DNA of 64,000 bases from an uncultured Oscillibacter sp. (GCA_910587705.1 CAJUMX010000013.1:1-64000); one strand, 5' to 3'. Numbered from the stretch's first letter, positions 41,506 to 50,472 are shown. Numbers and translations are program-made. Notes: a model not told the origin generated them from the letters alone.

Positions 41506-42326
41506 GGGGCCTATGCTCCGTCCACACCCATTCCACCATGTGCGACGGAAAAAGCACCCTGGAGGAGATGGCCCGGGCCGCCTTTGAGGTCGGAGCCGTT
41601 TCCTTCGGCGCCTCGGGCCACAGCCACACCCCCTTGCCGGAGGATGAAGGATCGGTCCTTCCGGCGGATATGACCGCCTATCGGAAGGAGGTCCTCCGGC
41701 TTCGGGAGGAATACGCCGGGCGGATGGACGTGCTGCTGGGCATCGAGCTGGACAGCTGCGCCGACGTGACGGCGGAGGGCTTTGATTACTGGATTGGAAG
41801 CGTCCACTACCTGCGGGACCCGGCGGGCAGGCGGCATGCCGTGGACTGGGATCAAAGGACGCTGGAACGGTGCCTTCGGCAGGAATTTTATGGTAATTTC
41901 CTGATGATGGCAAGGCACTATTATGATGAAGTCCGGCGAATGGCGGAGCAAAAGCCCACGATTCTGGGACACGTAGATTTGCTTGCCAAGTTCAACGAGG
42001 ACGGGTACTTTTTTGAGGAATCAAGCCCCGGCTATCAAGCCATCGCCCTGGAGGCCCTCCACGCGGCGGACCCGGCGGAAACGCTGCTGGAAATCAATAC
42101 CGGGGCCATGTCCCGGGGGTATCGCAGCATTCCCTATCCAGCCCGGTTCCTCCTGGAGGAGTGGCGGGCCATGGGCGGAAGCGTTATCCTCACCGCCGAC
42201 GCCCACAGCGCTGGAGCCATTGTGTACGGCTACGCCCAGGCGGTGGAGTGGGCGCAGGCGGCGGGCTTCCAGCGCTCCACGCTGCTGACGCGTAGGGGAC
42301 GGGAGGAACGCTCCTTGAATATTTGA
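41502..42326 (+). CDS. hisK: Histidinol-phosphatase, PHP family
   Basis: 274 residues. PHP-domain metal ligands in CSVHTHSTMCDGKST, GHSHTPL, LGIELD, GSVHYL, ILGHVDLL and TADAHSAG. Catalyses histidinol phosphate to histidinol, as in B. subtilis HisJ/HisK. ATG 41502 overlaps the hisIE stop. As the last gene of the operon it completes the pathway, since hisB lacks the phosphatase domain. Confidence 0.92.
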   Translation: MRGLCSVHTHSTMCDGKSTLEEMARAAFEVGAVSFGASGHSHTPLPEDEGSVLPADMTAYRKEVLRLREEYAGRMDVLLGIELDSCADVTAEGFDYWIGSVHYLRDPAGRRHAVDWDQRTLERCLRQEFYGNFLMMARHYYDEVRRMAEQKPTILGHVDLLAKFNEDGYFFEESSPGYQAIALEALHAADPAETLLEINTGAMSRGYRSIPYPARFLLEEWRAMGGSVILTADAHSAGAIVYGYAQAVEWAQAAGFQRSTLLTRRGREERSLNI

Positions 42327-42334
42327 AATAAAAA

Positions 42335-42376
42335 AGTGCGAAAACTGCCGGTTTGGCGGTTTTCGCACTGTTTTTT
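42335..42376. terminator. Bidirectional terminator after hisK
   Basis: AGTGCGAAAAC...GTTTTCGCACT with inner CC/GG pairs, followed by GTTTTTT on the plus strand and TTTTTTATTTC on the minus strand. Ends the his operon and the convergent AbrB transcript. Confidence 0.93.
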
Positions 42377-42388
42377 ATACTTCAACTA

Positions 42389-42547
42389 GGACTCCCCCCC
42401 GCCACCTTCCACCGCGGCGGGGAGAAAGTCCCTGTTGTGTTAACATGCGTTCAGCTCGGTTTCACCGGCTGACGCATACCTGATGAGATCCATCGGAGCG
42501 ATACTCCGACTGTATTCCGCTGTAAAGGGCGACGCCTTAGGAGGCGT
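42389..42547 (-). other. Series of hairpins between hisK terminator and AbrB gene (possible structured RNA)
   Basis: Four stems in 160 bases: GGACT + CCCCGCC with GGCGGGG + AGTCC (42389-42431); a 13-pair hairpin ATGCG-CAGC-CGGT/ACCG-GCTG-CGCAT (42445-42477); TCGGAG/CTCCGA (42493-42509); ACGCCT/AGGCGT (42532-42547, overlapping the AbrB stop). There is no open frame. On the minus strand it would be the 3' end of the AbrB mRNA, closed by the terminator at 42335-42376. It does not match a riboswitch or 6S RNA that I recognise. Confidence 0.5.
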
Positions 42548-42788
42548 TCACATGGGACAGCTCCTTCATACATTTAGGGCACACACTCTTTCCCTTGAAG
42601 AGCATGATGTCCTTGGTGGCGTCGCAAAAAATACAGCTGGGTTTGTACTTTTTGAGTATAACGGATGAACCTTCCACATAGATTTCCAATGCGTCGCGCT
42701 CGGCAATGTCCAGGGTGCGCCGCATCTCAATGGGGAGCACAATCCTGCCCAACTCATCCACCTTTCTTACGATTCCAGTCGATTTCAC
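42537..42788 (-). CDS. AbrB/SpoVT-type regulator with C-terminal zinc-binding cysteines
   Basis: 83 residues. Residues 1-47 form an AbrB swapped-hairpin DNA-binding domain (KSTGIVRKVDELGRIVLPIEMRRTLDI). The tail has CIFC (52-55) and CPKC (70-73), which likely bind zinc. The open frame goes far upstream, but GTG 42788 has GGAGGAGAGC upstream and gives the family start. AbrB-like proteins act as transition-state regulators; the zinc tail occurs in Oscillospiraceae homologues. Divergent from spmA. Confidence 0.88.
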   Translation of the reverse strand: MKSTGIVRKVDELGRIVLPIEMRRTLDIAERDALEIYVEGSSVILKKYKPSCIFCDATKDIMLFKGKSVCPKCMKELSHVNAS

Positions 42789-42838
42789 AGCTCTCCTCCT
42801 TTCCCTTTTATCCGCGCGGGCTTCCAACAGGTGGTGTA

Positions 42839-42868
42839 ACCTTATCACACAAGGTCGGAGTTTGTCAA
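42839..42868 (-). promoter_or_regulatory. Promoter of the AbrB-like gene
   Basis: Minus strand TTGACA, 18-base spacer, TAAGGT with TGA before the -10. Confidence 0.6.
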
Positions 42869-42937
42869 TTCTTCCCTGGAAAAATTTAAGAAGATGTTCA
42901 CAATTTACCGGAAAAAGTAAATAATTGGAGGGAAAAT

Positions 42938-43519
42938 ATGGAAATGGCATGGGTCTGGACGGGAATGGTAACGCTGTCACTGATCTTCGGCCTTCTCTCG
43001 GGGAACTTGGATGCGGTGGCGAGCGCGGCGCTGGAGGGGGCCCGGTCCGCCGTGGAGCTGAGCCTCTCGATGGCGGGAGTTCTCTGTCTTTGGAGCGGAG
43101 TGATGGAGATTATGAACGCCTGCGGTCTCTCGGAGGGGCTGGCAGGGCTCTTCCGGCCCATCCTGCGGCGGCTGTTGCCCAATGCCAGCAAGGACCCGGA
43201 GACCCTGGCGGCGGTGTCCGCCAACGTTTCGGCCAATCTCCTGGGGCTGGGCAACGCCGCCACGCCCCTGGGCATCCGGGCGGCCCGGAGGATGGCAAAG
43301 GGCTGCAGTGGTGTGGCCAGCGACGAGCTGTGCCGCCTGGTGGTGCTGAACACCGCCTCCATCCAGCTGATTCCAGCCACCATCGCCTCGGTCCGCGCTG
43401 CCGCCGGATGCAAAGCGCCCTTTGACATTCTCCCGGCGGTGTGGATGGCCTCGGCACTGTCGGTAACGGTGGGACTGCTGGCGGCCTGGCTGCTGTCCCG
43501 GGGGAGGAGGCGGCTATGA
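42938..43519 (+). CDS. spmA: Spore maturation protein A
   Basis: 193 residues, membrane protein with about four to five helices. Nucleoside recognition (Gate)-type domain; SpmA landmarks are LCLWSGVMEIMNACGLSEGLA, LFRPILRRLLPN and ANLLGLGNAATPLGIRAA. With SpmB it is needed for spore core dehydration in Bacillus and Clostridium. ATG 42938 after TTGGAGGG. The ATG of spmB overlaps its stop, so they form a pair. Confidence 0.94.
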   Translation: MEMAWVWTGMVTLSLIFGLLSGNLDAVASAALEGARSAVELSLSMAGVLCLWSGVMEIMNACGLSEGLAGLFRPILRRLLPNASKDPETLAAVSANVSANLLGLGNAATPLGIRAARRMAKGCSGVASDELCRLVVLNTASIQLIPATIASVRAAAGCKAPFDILPAVWMASALSVTVGLLAAWLLSRGRRRL

Positions 43520-44037
43520 ATCTCAGTTCGCTGGTGATTCCCGTGCTGCTGTCGGCAGTGGCGGTGTATGGCTTGGGGAAGCGGGTGGACGTGTACGCCG
43601 CCCTGACCCATGGGGCGGAGGAGGGGCTGACGGTGCTGCTGCGCATCGTCCCGGCCCTGGTGGGGCTGCTGACGGCGGTGAGCATGTTCCGGGCCTCCGG
43701 GGCCATGGAGTGGCTGTCCGGCCTCTTTGCCCCGGCGCTGGATTTGCTGGGTATCCCGCCGGAGACCGCGCCGCTGCTGCTGGTCCGTCCGGTGTCCGGA
43801 AACGGGGCTTTGGCGGTGGCCAGCGATTTGATGGCCTCCCACGGGCCGGACAGCTACATAGGCCGGGTGGCAGCGGTGATGCTGGGCAGCACGGAGACCA
43901 CGTTTTACACGATTGCCGTGTACTTCGGGTCTGCCGGAATCACGAAAACGCGGCACACGGTGCCTGCCGCTCTGGCGGCGGACTTGACCGGCTTTGCGGC
44001 GGCGGCCTTGGCGGTCAGGCTGTTTTTTGGAAGCTAA
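43516..44037 (+). CDS. spmB: Spore maturation protein B
   Basis: 173 residues, membrane protein. SpmB features are VYGLGKRVDVYAALTHGAEEGL, LVRPVSGNGALAVASDLMASHGPDSYIGRVA and GSTETTFYTIAVYFGSAGI. The frame is open upstream but ATG 43516 overlaps the spmA stop (ATGA) and stands after GGAGGAGG. Supports a sporulating organism. Confidence 0.94.
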   Translation: MNLSSLVIPVLLSAVAVYGLGKRVDVYAALTHGAEEGLTVLLRIVPALVGLLTAVSMFRASGAMEWLSGLFAPALDLLGIPPETAPLLLVRPVSGNGALAVASDLMASHGPDSYIGRVAAVMLGSTETTFYTIAVYFGSAGITKTRHTVPAALAADLTGFAAAALAVRLFFGS

Positions 44038-44089
44038 AACACCGGCTGCACGGGTTGTTGTATGGGGGGAGGCCGTCTGAAAATGGAAA

Positions 44090-44117
44090 GCCGGAGGGCT
44101 TGGCCCTCCGGCTTTTT
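44090..44117. terminator. Bidirectional terminator after spmB
   Basis: GCCGGAGGGC-TTG-GCCCTCCGGC, ten pairs, followed by TTTTT on the plus strand; the minus-strand gene ends at the same place. Confidence 0.9.
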
Positions 44118-45013
44118 CACGCCAGAATATCGAGCTCTTTGTAGCGGTTTACCCGCTCTGCCACGTCCTCCCAGGTGGGACCGGAGCAGACGAATTCGTA
44201 ATCGCTCCAGATGCGCTCCAGCTCGGCTTTGATCTGGGGAACCTCCTCCAGCTGCTCCACGCCGGTGCGGACATAGTAGTCCGGCAGCAGGGCTCCGGTG
44301 ATGATTCCTGCCTCTGGTGCAGAGGGCTCCTCCCCTTGGCTAAGGGCGAGAATCATGTCCAAATGGCTGCTGAGATAGGCGTCGGTCTCCAGATGGACCC
44401 CCATAAGCCCGTTGAGATCAAACAGCTGGAAGGGTGCGCCGCCGGGGACCGCCACCTCGCCTCCCGCGCCCCAGAAGGCTGTGTCGTCCCCCAGCTGGTA
44501 AAGAGCACCGCAGAGGGACTTGAGGCCGTTGAACGCCTCCTCCGAGGGGGGCGCCTGGAAGGCGGCCAGCGCCGTGTCCACAGCCCAGCCCAGGTTCCCC
44601 AGGGCCCCACAGCCGGGGAGGGTGGACAGACGGTCGCCCAGCTTCACCAACCGGGCCAGGGAGAGCAGCCCCCAGACCCGGACCTGGATGCCGCCCAGTC
44701 CCTCCGCTTTCTCCGCCACCTGGGCGGGAACGTCGTTGTAGAGGATATGCGTGTCCTCCAGACGCCCGATGCGGTCGGAGCAGTCGTCCACCAGCGGCTC
44801 GCCGACTTTATCATAAATCGCGTCCTGCGCACTGTAAATCGTATCCGCCCGGTGGAGCCAGAGCTGGGCATGGTTCAGGTCCCCCCGGTCCATAGCGGCG
44901 ACGCCCAGGTCATAGTACGCCCGGCACAAACCCGCCCAGTCCCGCTTCCTCCGACATTCCGACAGCCGATCCTCCGGAGAGGCGGACTCCTTTTTCCCAA
45001 ACAGCTTGAACAT
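44117..45013 (-). CDS. Hypothetical protein, TPR-like N-terminus
   Basis: 298 residues, soluble, no signal peptide or membrane helix. The first part (about 20-70) has a helical repeat look (CRAYYDLGVAAMDRGDLNHAQLWLHRADTIY), like one TPR pair; the rest is acidic and without motifs I know. A TTGACT-17-TATATT promoter lies upstream. The next gene is divergent. I do not recognise a family; position near a Sel1-repeat protein and a clostripain-type peptidase is the only context. Confidence 0.7.
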   Translation of the reverse strand: MFKLFGKKESASPEDRLSECRRKRDWAGLCRAYYDLGVAAMDRGDLNHAQLWLHRADTIYSAQDAIYDKVGEPLVDDCSDRIGRLEDTHILYNDVPAQVAEKAEGLGGIQVRVWGLLSLARLVKLGDRLSTLPGCGALGNLGWAVDTALAAFQAPPSEEAFNGLKSLCGALYQLGDDTAFWGAGGEVAVPGGAPFQLFDLNGLMGVHLETDAYLSSHLDMILALSQGEEPSAPEAGIITGALLPDYYVRTGVEQLEEVPQIKAELERIWSDYEFVCSGPTWEDVAERVNRYKELDILA

Positions 45014-45049
45014 GTAAACCGCATCCTTTCGTGTTCGTCAGTTATCACA

Positions 45050-45078
45050 AATATAGCGCCGCCTTAGTCAAAAGTCAA
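45050..45078 (-). promoter_or_regulatory. Promoter of the TPR-like hypothetical gene
   Basis: Minus strand TTGACT, 17-base spacer, TATATT. Confidence 0.75.
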
Positions 45079-45194
45079 GGCTGTTTTTCAAGGGAAATAA
45101 CCTGTGGGGGACTGGACAAAGTTGCAACTAACTGGTAGAATTTGAAATAGAATCTGCCCCTGTTTTCCAGGGGCGCGAGGAGGCACCGAGGGTT

Positions 45195-46808
45195 ATGGAA
45201 AAGAAGAAGGGCGGCTTTTTGCGCTGGCCGTGGAACGTGGTGGTCTATATCGCGCTGGTGGCGGCGCTCCGGCTGTTTGCCATTCCCATCATCTTGATTT
45301 TGGTGGCAATTCAGCGGAAGAACAACCCGCACGGCGTGGAGGAGGGGTACTGCCTCAGCCGGACCCGGCGGCGGATCAGCTGGGTGCTGTGGGGGCTTTT
45401 GTGGCTGGTCCTTGCCGCCGGGCTGTTTGCCGTGTGCTACATGGGGTTCCAGCAGGACCGGACCTATTGGGAGACCTCGGATTACGTGACCCTGGCGGTC
45501 AGCGGGGCGGGCGGCGCGCTGCTGCTTCTGCTGGGGATTTACATGGGCTGTACCGGCGCCCGGGACACGTTCTTTCCCGGAAAGAGCGCCCTGGCAAATT
45601 CCATCCGGGGTCAGCTTCCCTACCCGGACGAGGCTCCGCCGGTAGAGGAGCTCTTCGCCATGGTGGACAAGGACCTGGAGGCCAACGGCAGGTGGTTCGA
45701 CTCCATGGGCATCGGGCAGGAGTGGGTTTTAGGAGAGCTGGCCAGCCGGATCGACCGCATCCGGGGCATCTTCGTGGTGGACGAGACCAGGACCCGCCAC
45801 AGCGGCGGCCGTACCACCACCAGTCGGGTCTTGCAGCTGGTGCTGGTTGACGACCGCTGGCAAAAGCACATTACGGATTTCAAGAAGCCCCAGGAGCTGC
45901 GGGCGGCGGCGGACTGCCTGGCCCTCCGGGTGCCGGAGGCCCGGCGGGGAACCAACAGCCAGTGGAGCGCCTTCTGGAGCATGGACGAGAGCGAACGGGA
46001 GGACTTCGAGCGGGATTTCCGCCAAAAGCAGAACCTCCGGGCCTCGGAGGCTGCCCAGCGGGAAATTCTCAGCGAGGGGCCCCAGGATATGATTTTGAAG
46101 CGCCGGAGCGGGGAAGTGACCTCTCGGGTCAGCGCCGCCTTGGTGGAGGATACGCTGAAACGCTGTCTCAGCGGGGAGGAATCCGGCTTTGAGCTGACGC
46201 CTACCCGTCCCGTGGAGAGCGGAGGCCGCGTATTCCGGTCCCTGGACTGCCTGGTCCGGCAGGAGGCGGCGGAACAGGTTCTGCTGCTGCTGGAGCTGGC
46301 TCCCTCGGAGGGGGAGAGTCTGGCTCTGGCCCGGACAACAGACGCCCGAGGGGCGGAGGAGGTCTTGAAGGGCTGGCTCCGCCGGGAGGTTCCGGACCTG
46401 ACGGGCTGGGACCTGCGGCGGGTCTATGACGCGCCCCAGGCCAGCGCGCCCCAGAGCCGGCGAAGGTCCCAGGCGAAGCTGTCGTTGCTGTATGCCAGCG
46501 GCGCGGCGGAAAACCACACCACCTTTACGGAGGAGGATGTCCAGATGGCGGCGGAGGGCATCGTGGATGGAACCTATCAACTTGTGGACCTGACTCACGC
46601 CTCAGGCTATTTGTGGATTCGCGTCACCGCCGGAGACAAGCTGGACGGCCGCTGTACGGTGGAGGCCACCAGACCCGAGGGGGAGGAGCTGGGATTTTAC
46701 ATAACCAAAATGCCGCCCAGAGAGGCGGCGGCGTGGCTGACGGGATATCCCCACGGAGAGTTCCAGCCAGGAGGCCGGGACTGGAAGCGGGTTAAAAAAC
46801 CAAATTGA
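45195..46808 (+). CDS. Hypothetical protein with three N-terminal membrane helices
   Basis: 537 residues. Hydrophobic helices at about 13-38, 62-84 and 98-118, then a large cytoplasmic or external soluble part with no family I recognise. Near residue 180-220 it has SRIDRIRGIFVVDETRTRHSGG; the C-terminal 90 residues (TFTEEDVQMAAEGIVDGTYQLVDLTHASGYLWIRV) may be a separate small domain. ATG 45195. It is 18 bases before the Sel1-repeat gene, so they are likely cotranscribed. Confidence 0.7.
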   Translation: MEKKKGGFLRWPWNVVVYIALVAALRLFAIPIILILVAIQRKNNPHGVEEGYCLSRTRRRISWVLWGLLWLVLAAGLFAVCYMGFQQDRTYWETSDYVTLAVSGAGGALLLLLGIYMGCTGARDTFFPGKSALANSIRGQLPYPDEAPPVEELFAMVDKDLEANGRWFDSMGIGQEWVLGELASRIDRIRGIFVVDETRTRHSGGRTTTSRVLQLVLVDDRWQKHITDFKKPQELRAAADCLALRVPEARRGTNSQWSAFWSMDESEREDFERDFRQKQNLRASEAAQREILSEGPQDMILKRRSGEVTSRVSAALVEDTLKRCLSGEESGFELTPTRPVESGGRVFRSLDCLVRQEAAEQVLLLLELAPSEGESLALARTTDARGAEEVLKGWLRREVPDLTGWDLRRVYDAPQASAPQSRRRSQAKLSLLYASGAAENHTTFTEEDVQMAAEGIVDGTYQLVDLTHASGYLWIRVTAGDKLDGRCTVEATRPEGEELGFYITKMPPREAAAWLTGYPHGEFQPGGRDWKRVKKPN

Positions 46809-46826
46809 CAAAGGAGAGATTCCATC

Positions 46827-48074
46827 ATGGCAGCAGTTTTGAGCAACGAAGTGAAGCAGGCCCTCCAGGACATCTATTACGACGTTCGCACGGGGCGGGG
46901 TAAGGAGGCATTCGCCCTTCTGGAGAAGGCGTCCGCCGCTGGGGACGGTGACGCCAGCTGCATTCTGGCCCGGTGCCTGTGCGGCCATCAGTACGTTTGG
47001 GGCTGGCACGGCTTCCCGGAGGACGACGAAAGGGCCACAAAGCTCCTCCACAAGTCCGTGGAGCAGGGCAGCGCCTTGGGAGTGCTGGTGGCCCTGCGGA
47101 GCGGGGAGCTGACCCCCTCCGTCCAGAAGAAAATGCCCTTCGAGAGCCTCCAGCAGGCCTTTGAGCAGGTGGAGGCTTTGGCGAAGGAGGGCGACGCCTT
47201 CTGTCAGTATATTGTCGGCAACAGTTATTTTTGGTGGGACTTCCTCCGTATTCAGAACAAGGGCAAGGACTCCTTCCCCAGCCAGGCGGAGTTTAAGGCA
47301 TATTTAAAAGGAGAGATTTCCAAGTGCGAGGACTGGTTCTGGAAGGCCTTCCGGGGCGGAATTTATTTCGCCGCCAACAACCTGAACCAGTACTATACCA
47401 AGGGGGACGAGGACATCATTGCCCCTCAGCCGGAGAAGGCCGAGGGCCTCTTTAAAATGGGCGCGGAAATGGGATACCCTCTCCATCAGTACTTCTATGC
47501 GCAAGAGCTGGAAGAGGAGGAGAACTTTGCGGAGGCGGTCCGTTGGTATAAGGAATCCGCCGAGGCTGGAAACGGCGGCGGCTGGTATAAGGTTGGGACG
47601 ATCTATTTTGACGGGAAGGGTGTGGAGCAGGACGAAGCCTATGCGGTGTCCTGCTTTGAAAAGGAGCTGGCCCGGGACGCGGAGCACATCGGGTCCAACA
47701 ATCTGCTGGGCAAGGCGTATTTCTACGGACGGGGCGTTCCCCAGGACTATGCCAAGGCGTATCAGCTCCTGACGCTGGCCCATGACAAGGGGAATACGAA
47801 TTGGGGCGTGTACTATTTGGCCAAGTGCTGCTTCAAGGGCTGGGGCACCCCCCAGGATTACGGCAAGGCGCTCCAGTATCTAAATGAGATGGACTGGAAT
47901 TACTGGGAAAAGGATTATATGCTGGGTGTCATTTACGCCCGGGGCCTGGGCGTGGCGGAGGATATTCCCAAGGGTGTGGCCCATCTCCAGAAGGTAGCGA
48001 GCCATGCGGAGGCCAAGGAGGAGCTGTTGAACTACAAAAAGACCCTCTTCGGCAAGTGGGTCCGGCGGAAGTAA
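46827..48074 (+). CDS. Sel1-repeat protein
   Basis: 415 residues, built of Sel1-like (TPR-related) repeats, clearest from about residue 200: AVRWYKESAEAGNGGGWYKVGTIYFDGKGVEQDEAYA, then LLGKAYFYGRGVPQDYAKAYQLLTLAHDKGN, then LAKCCFKGWGTPQDYGKALQYL and VIYARGLGVAEDIPKGVAHLQKVAS. No signal peptide. Such proteins are scaffolds for protein-protein contacts. ATG 46827 follows AAAGGAGAG. Partner of the preceding three-helix protein by position only. Confidence 0.85.
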   Translation: MAAVLSNEVKQALQDIYYDVRTGRGKEAFALLEKASAAGDGDASCILARCLCGHQYVWGWHGFPEDDERATKLLHKSVEQGSALGVLVALRSGELTPSVQKKMPFESLQQAFEQVEALAKEGDAFCQYIVGNSYFWWDFLRIQNKGKDSFPSQAEFKAYLKGEISKCEDWFWKAFRGGIYFAANNLNQYYTKGDEDIIAPQPEKAEGLFKMGAEMGYPLHQYFYAQELEEEENFAEAVRWYKESAEAGNGGGWYKVGTIYFDGKGVEQDEAYAVSCFEKELARDAEHIGSNNLLGKAYFYGRGVPQDYAKAYQLLTLAHDKGNTNWGVYYLAKCCFKGWGTPQDYGKALQYLNEMDWNYWEKDYMLGVIYARGLGVAEDIPKGVAHLQKVASHAEAKEELLNYKKTLFGKWVRRK

Positions 48075-48084
48075 GAGTAGAAAA

Positions 48085-48115
48085 CGGCGGCGGAAGCGAT
48101 ACGCTTCCGCCGCCG
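48085..48115. terminator. Bidirectional terminator between the Sel1 and peptidase genes
   Basis: CGGCGGCGGAAGCG-ATA-CGCTTCCGCCGCCG, 14 perfect pairs, with TTTT following on the minus strand. Confidence 0.9.
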
Positions 48116-48132
48116 GATTGCTTTTGGTACCG

Positions 48133-50472
48133 TCAGGGGAGGGGCGGGGTCCACCAGCTTTGCTGGTAGAGGTCCGTGAACCGATAGGTGGCCCGGACCT
48201 CGCCCTCTAGAGGCACATCGGAGATGGTCAGGCCCTCGCCGGAAACCGTCAGGGGGTCTCCCAGAAGGTAGCTGTCCTGGTAAGTACCGTCGTAGCTATA
48301 GTAGTCGCAGAGGAATTCCAGGGTATCCCCCTCCTGGAGGGCGGAATCACTCTTGGCGACGGTCTCGGTTTCGCCCTCGCCGTACACGGCCCGAACGCCG
48401 GTGACGTAGCCGTAGGGGGTCTCGTCGTCAAAGGCCAGCAGCAGCTCCGCCCGATGGCCGTTGTGGAGCACTGGCACATAGCCGGTGATGGTATAGTGTT
48501 CTCCGTCGTCCACGGTGCTCTCGTGGTAGTAGGCTACGGGCTGTCCGTTTACCGCCAGCCAGGTTTTTTCCACATCCCCGAGAAGGTTCCCCTCCTCGTC
48601 AAAGTCAAATACGTTGTCCAGCCCCAGGTCGATGAAGCCCTCGCCGTCGTCATAGAAGAGGTTCAAATCCAGGGAATGGACCAGCTTCCACTGTTCCTCG
48701 GAGAGCTGGAGGACCGTTTGCCCGTCCTCTCCCGTGGTCCAGGTCAGGTCCTCCTGGGCGAGGCGGTGGTCCGCCACGTACTGAGCGGCGCTGTTCAAAT
48801 CTAAGGAGCGGTCGGAGAAGAAGCCGCTGCCCAAGGCTGCCTGGAGCAGAGAGGCCACGGCATCCGCACCGCCGGAGGAGCCGCCGCCGGAGAGGCCCAT
48901 CAGCGCCTCCAGGGGCAAGCCGCTGCCGCCGGAGCCCACCTGGCCCACCTGCTGGATGGAGGCGAAGTCCCGGATACACTTGCTGTAGCTGTCGTCCAAG
49001 CCGATGGCCTGATAGGTGGATACGGCCTGATTCACGCTGGAGGACTTCCGGTAGGGGAAGTAGATGGAAATTCCGTAGGCGTTGGTCATGTTAGAGGAGG
49101 TCCGGTTGTACTTCACCGCCCCCAGCAGGGCCTCCGCCAGGGCGGTGCCCTCCTTGGTGCCCAGATTCTTCGCCAGATGCACCAGGTCCACCTGGTCGAT
49201 CTTGCTGGACTGAGCGAATTCCCGGGCTCCGTTCCGAGCATTGGAAACGGTCTGGTACTCCTTGGCCTCAATCATCCGGGAGGTGGAACGGGAGAAGTCC
49301 GCCAGGGCCTGGGGCAAGGTGGCCTCCAGCTCCGCCAGGTCGATGACGGACAACGTGGTCAGCTGGCCCCGGCACTTCTGGGTGCAGGTTTCCACGAAGC
49401 TGTCCACGATTTGCTGTCCCAGCTCAATGGTGGGCATGGAGGGATTCCTTCCCAGGGCGGTGAGCCAGTCTGTGTAGTACCAGCCCACGCCGGGCTCCGT
49501 CTCCTCGGAGGCGATGAGGTAGTCGGCGTGCTCCGTCAGCATCAGGGCAGTCTCCGCCGTGGCCATGAGGCAGGCGTCAAAGCCCACGAAGTCGAACTTC
49601 ACCCCGGCGTCCGTCAGAGCCTGGTCCACGCCGGAGAGGCTCATGGACCCGGTGGAGGCGAATTTTTCGTCATAGCCGTAGCCGCTGACGGACCCTCCGC
49701 CGTGGTCCCAGAGGATGAGGCCGTACCGGCTGGCAGGGAACGTTTTCTCACACCAGCGGATGTAGCCGCGCAGGGTGGAGGAGTCCGTCATGGTCACGGC
49801 CCCCAGGTCCTTTTCCAGGCACGCCAGCTTCCCGTTTTTCACCTGCCAGATCTGGTTGGTTTTGCTGCTGACCTGGTTGTTCCGCCAGCCAGAGCAGCCG
49901 CCGGTGTAGACCAGCAGGTTCACGTTCTTCCCCAGGTCCGCCACCAGCATCTCCTGGAGATCGGCGGTGCCCATGCCGCTGCGGGACTCCAGGTCTGTGC
50001 CGCACATGTAGACCATGAGGGTGACGGTGTCCCGTCCTCCGCCCAGCATTTGGGTGTACTTTGCCCGGGCCCCCGGAGCCACGGTCTCATCCAGCCGCCC
50101 AGTGTTGGCGGGGGTCTCCCAGCCGCTGGAGACGCTGCCGCCTCCCAGACTGCCAAAGAGGGCGCTGAGGTCTGCGCCGCCGGTCTGGCCGGAGGAGGTG
50201 CTTTGACTGACGGGGGCGGTGAGCCCTTCTCCCCCGCCGCCCAGGAGAGCCCCCAGGCCCCCGCCGCCGCCCAGCAGCAGCACCGCTAGCAGGAGGATAA
50301 TCTTCATCAGCCCGCCGCCGGACCTGCCGCCTCCGCTGCTGCGGGAGCCTCCGCCGGAGCTCTGACTACCCCGACCTGCGCCCACCGGGCCGGTGCCAAG
50401 GCCGGAGCCCCGTTTTTCCACGTTCTTCGCCGGGCCGGTGACGTGCTTTTCCCGGCCTCTGGGTCTGTCCAT
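48133..50472 (-). CDS. Clostripain-like cysteine peptidase (C11), membrane-anchored
   Basis: 779 residues. A glycine/serine-rich cytoplasmic head (1-54) leads to one transmembrane helix (about 56-78) and a large external part. The C11 peptidase domain (about 148-480) shows VYMCGTDLES, the catalytic His in GLILWDHGGGSVSG (H257) and the catalytic Cys in VGFDACLMATAETA (C301). The C-terminal 250 residues look like beta-rich binding domains. Clostripains cut after Arg/Lys; specificity here is not visible. ATG 50472 with AAGGAAG. Alone, with its own TTGTTT-17-TATAAT promoter. Confidence 0.88.
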   Translation of the reverse strand: MDRPRGREKHVTGPAKNVEKRGSGLGTGPVGAGRGSQSSGGGSRSSGGGRSGGGLMKIILLLAVLLLGGGGGLGALLGGGGEGLTAPVSQSTSSGQTGGADLSALFGSLGGGSVSSGWETPANTGRLDETVAPGARAKYTQMLGGGRDTVTLMVYMCGTDLESRSGMGTADLQEMLVADLGKNVNLLVYTGGCSGWRNNQVSSKTNQIWQVKNGKLACLEKDLGAVTMTDSSTLRGYIRWCEKTFPASRYGLILWDHGGGSVSGYGYDEKFASTGSMSLSGVDQALTDAGVKFDFVGFDACLMATAETALMLTEHADYLIASEETEPGVGWYYTDWLTALGRNPSMPTIELGQQIVDSFVETCTQKCRGQLTTLSVIDLAELEATLPQALADFSRSTSRMIEAKEYQTVSNARNGAREFAQSSKIDQVDLVHLAKNLGTKEGTALAEALLGAVKYNRTSSNMTNAYGISIYFPYRKSSSVNQAVSTYQAIGLDDSYSKCIRDFASIQQVGQVGSGGSGLPLEALMGLSGGGSSGGADAVASLLQAALGSGFFSDRSLDLNSAAQYVADHRLAQEDLTWTTGEDGQTVLQLSEEQWKLVHSLDLNLFYDDGEGFIDLGLDNVFDFDEEGNLLGDVEKTWLAVNGQPVAYYHESTVDDGEHYTITGYVPVLHNGHRAELLLAFDDETPYGYVTGVRAVYGEGETETVAKSDSALQEGDTLEFLCDYYSYDGTYQDSYLLGDPLTVSGEGLTISDVPLEGEVRATYRFTDLYQQSWWTPPLP

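Noticed and set aside
42473..42510. CTGATGAG followed by a short stem, resembling a hammerhead ribozyme core
   Set aside because: The required GAAA after stem II reads GATA, and stems I and III cannot be drawn convincingly.
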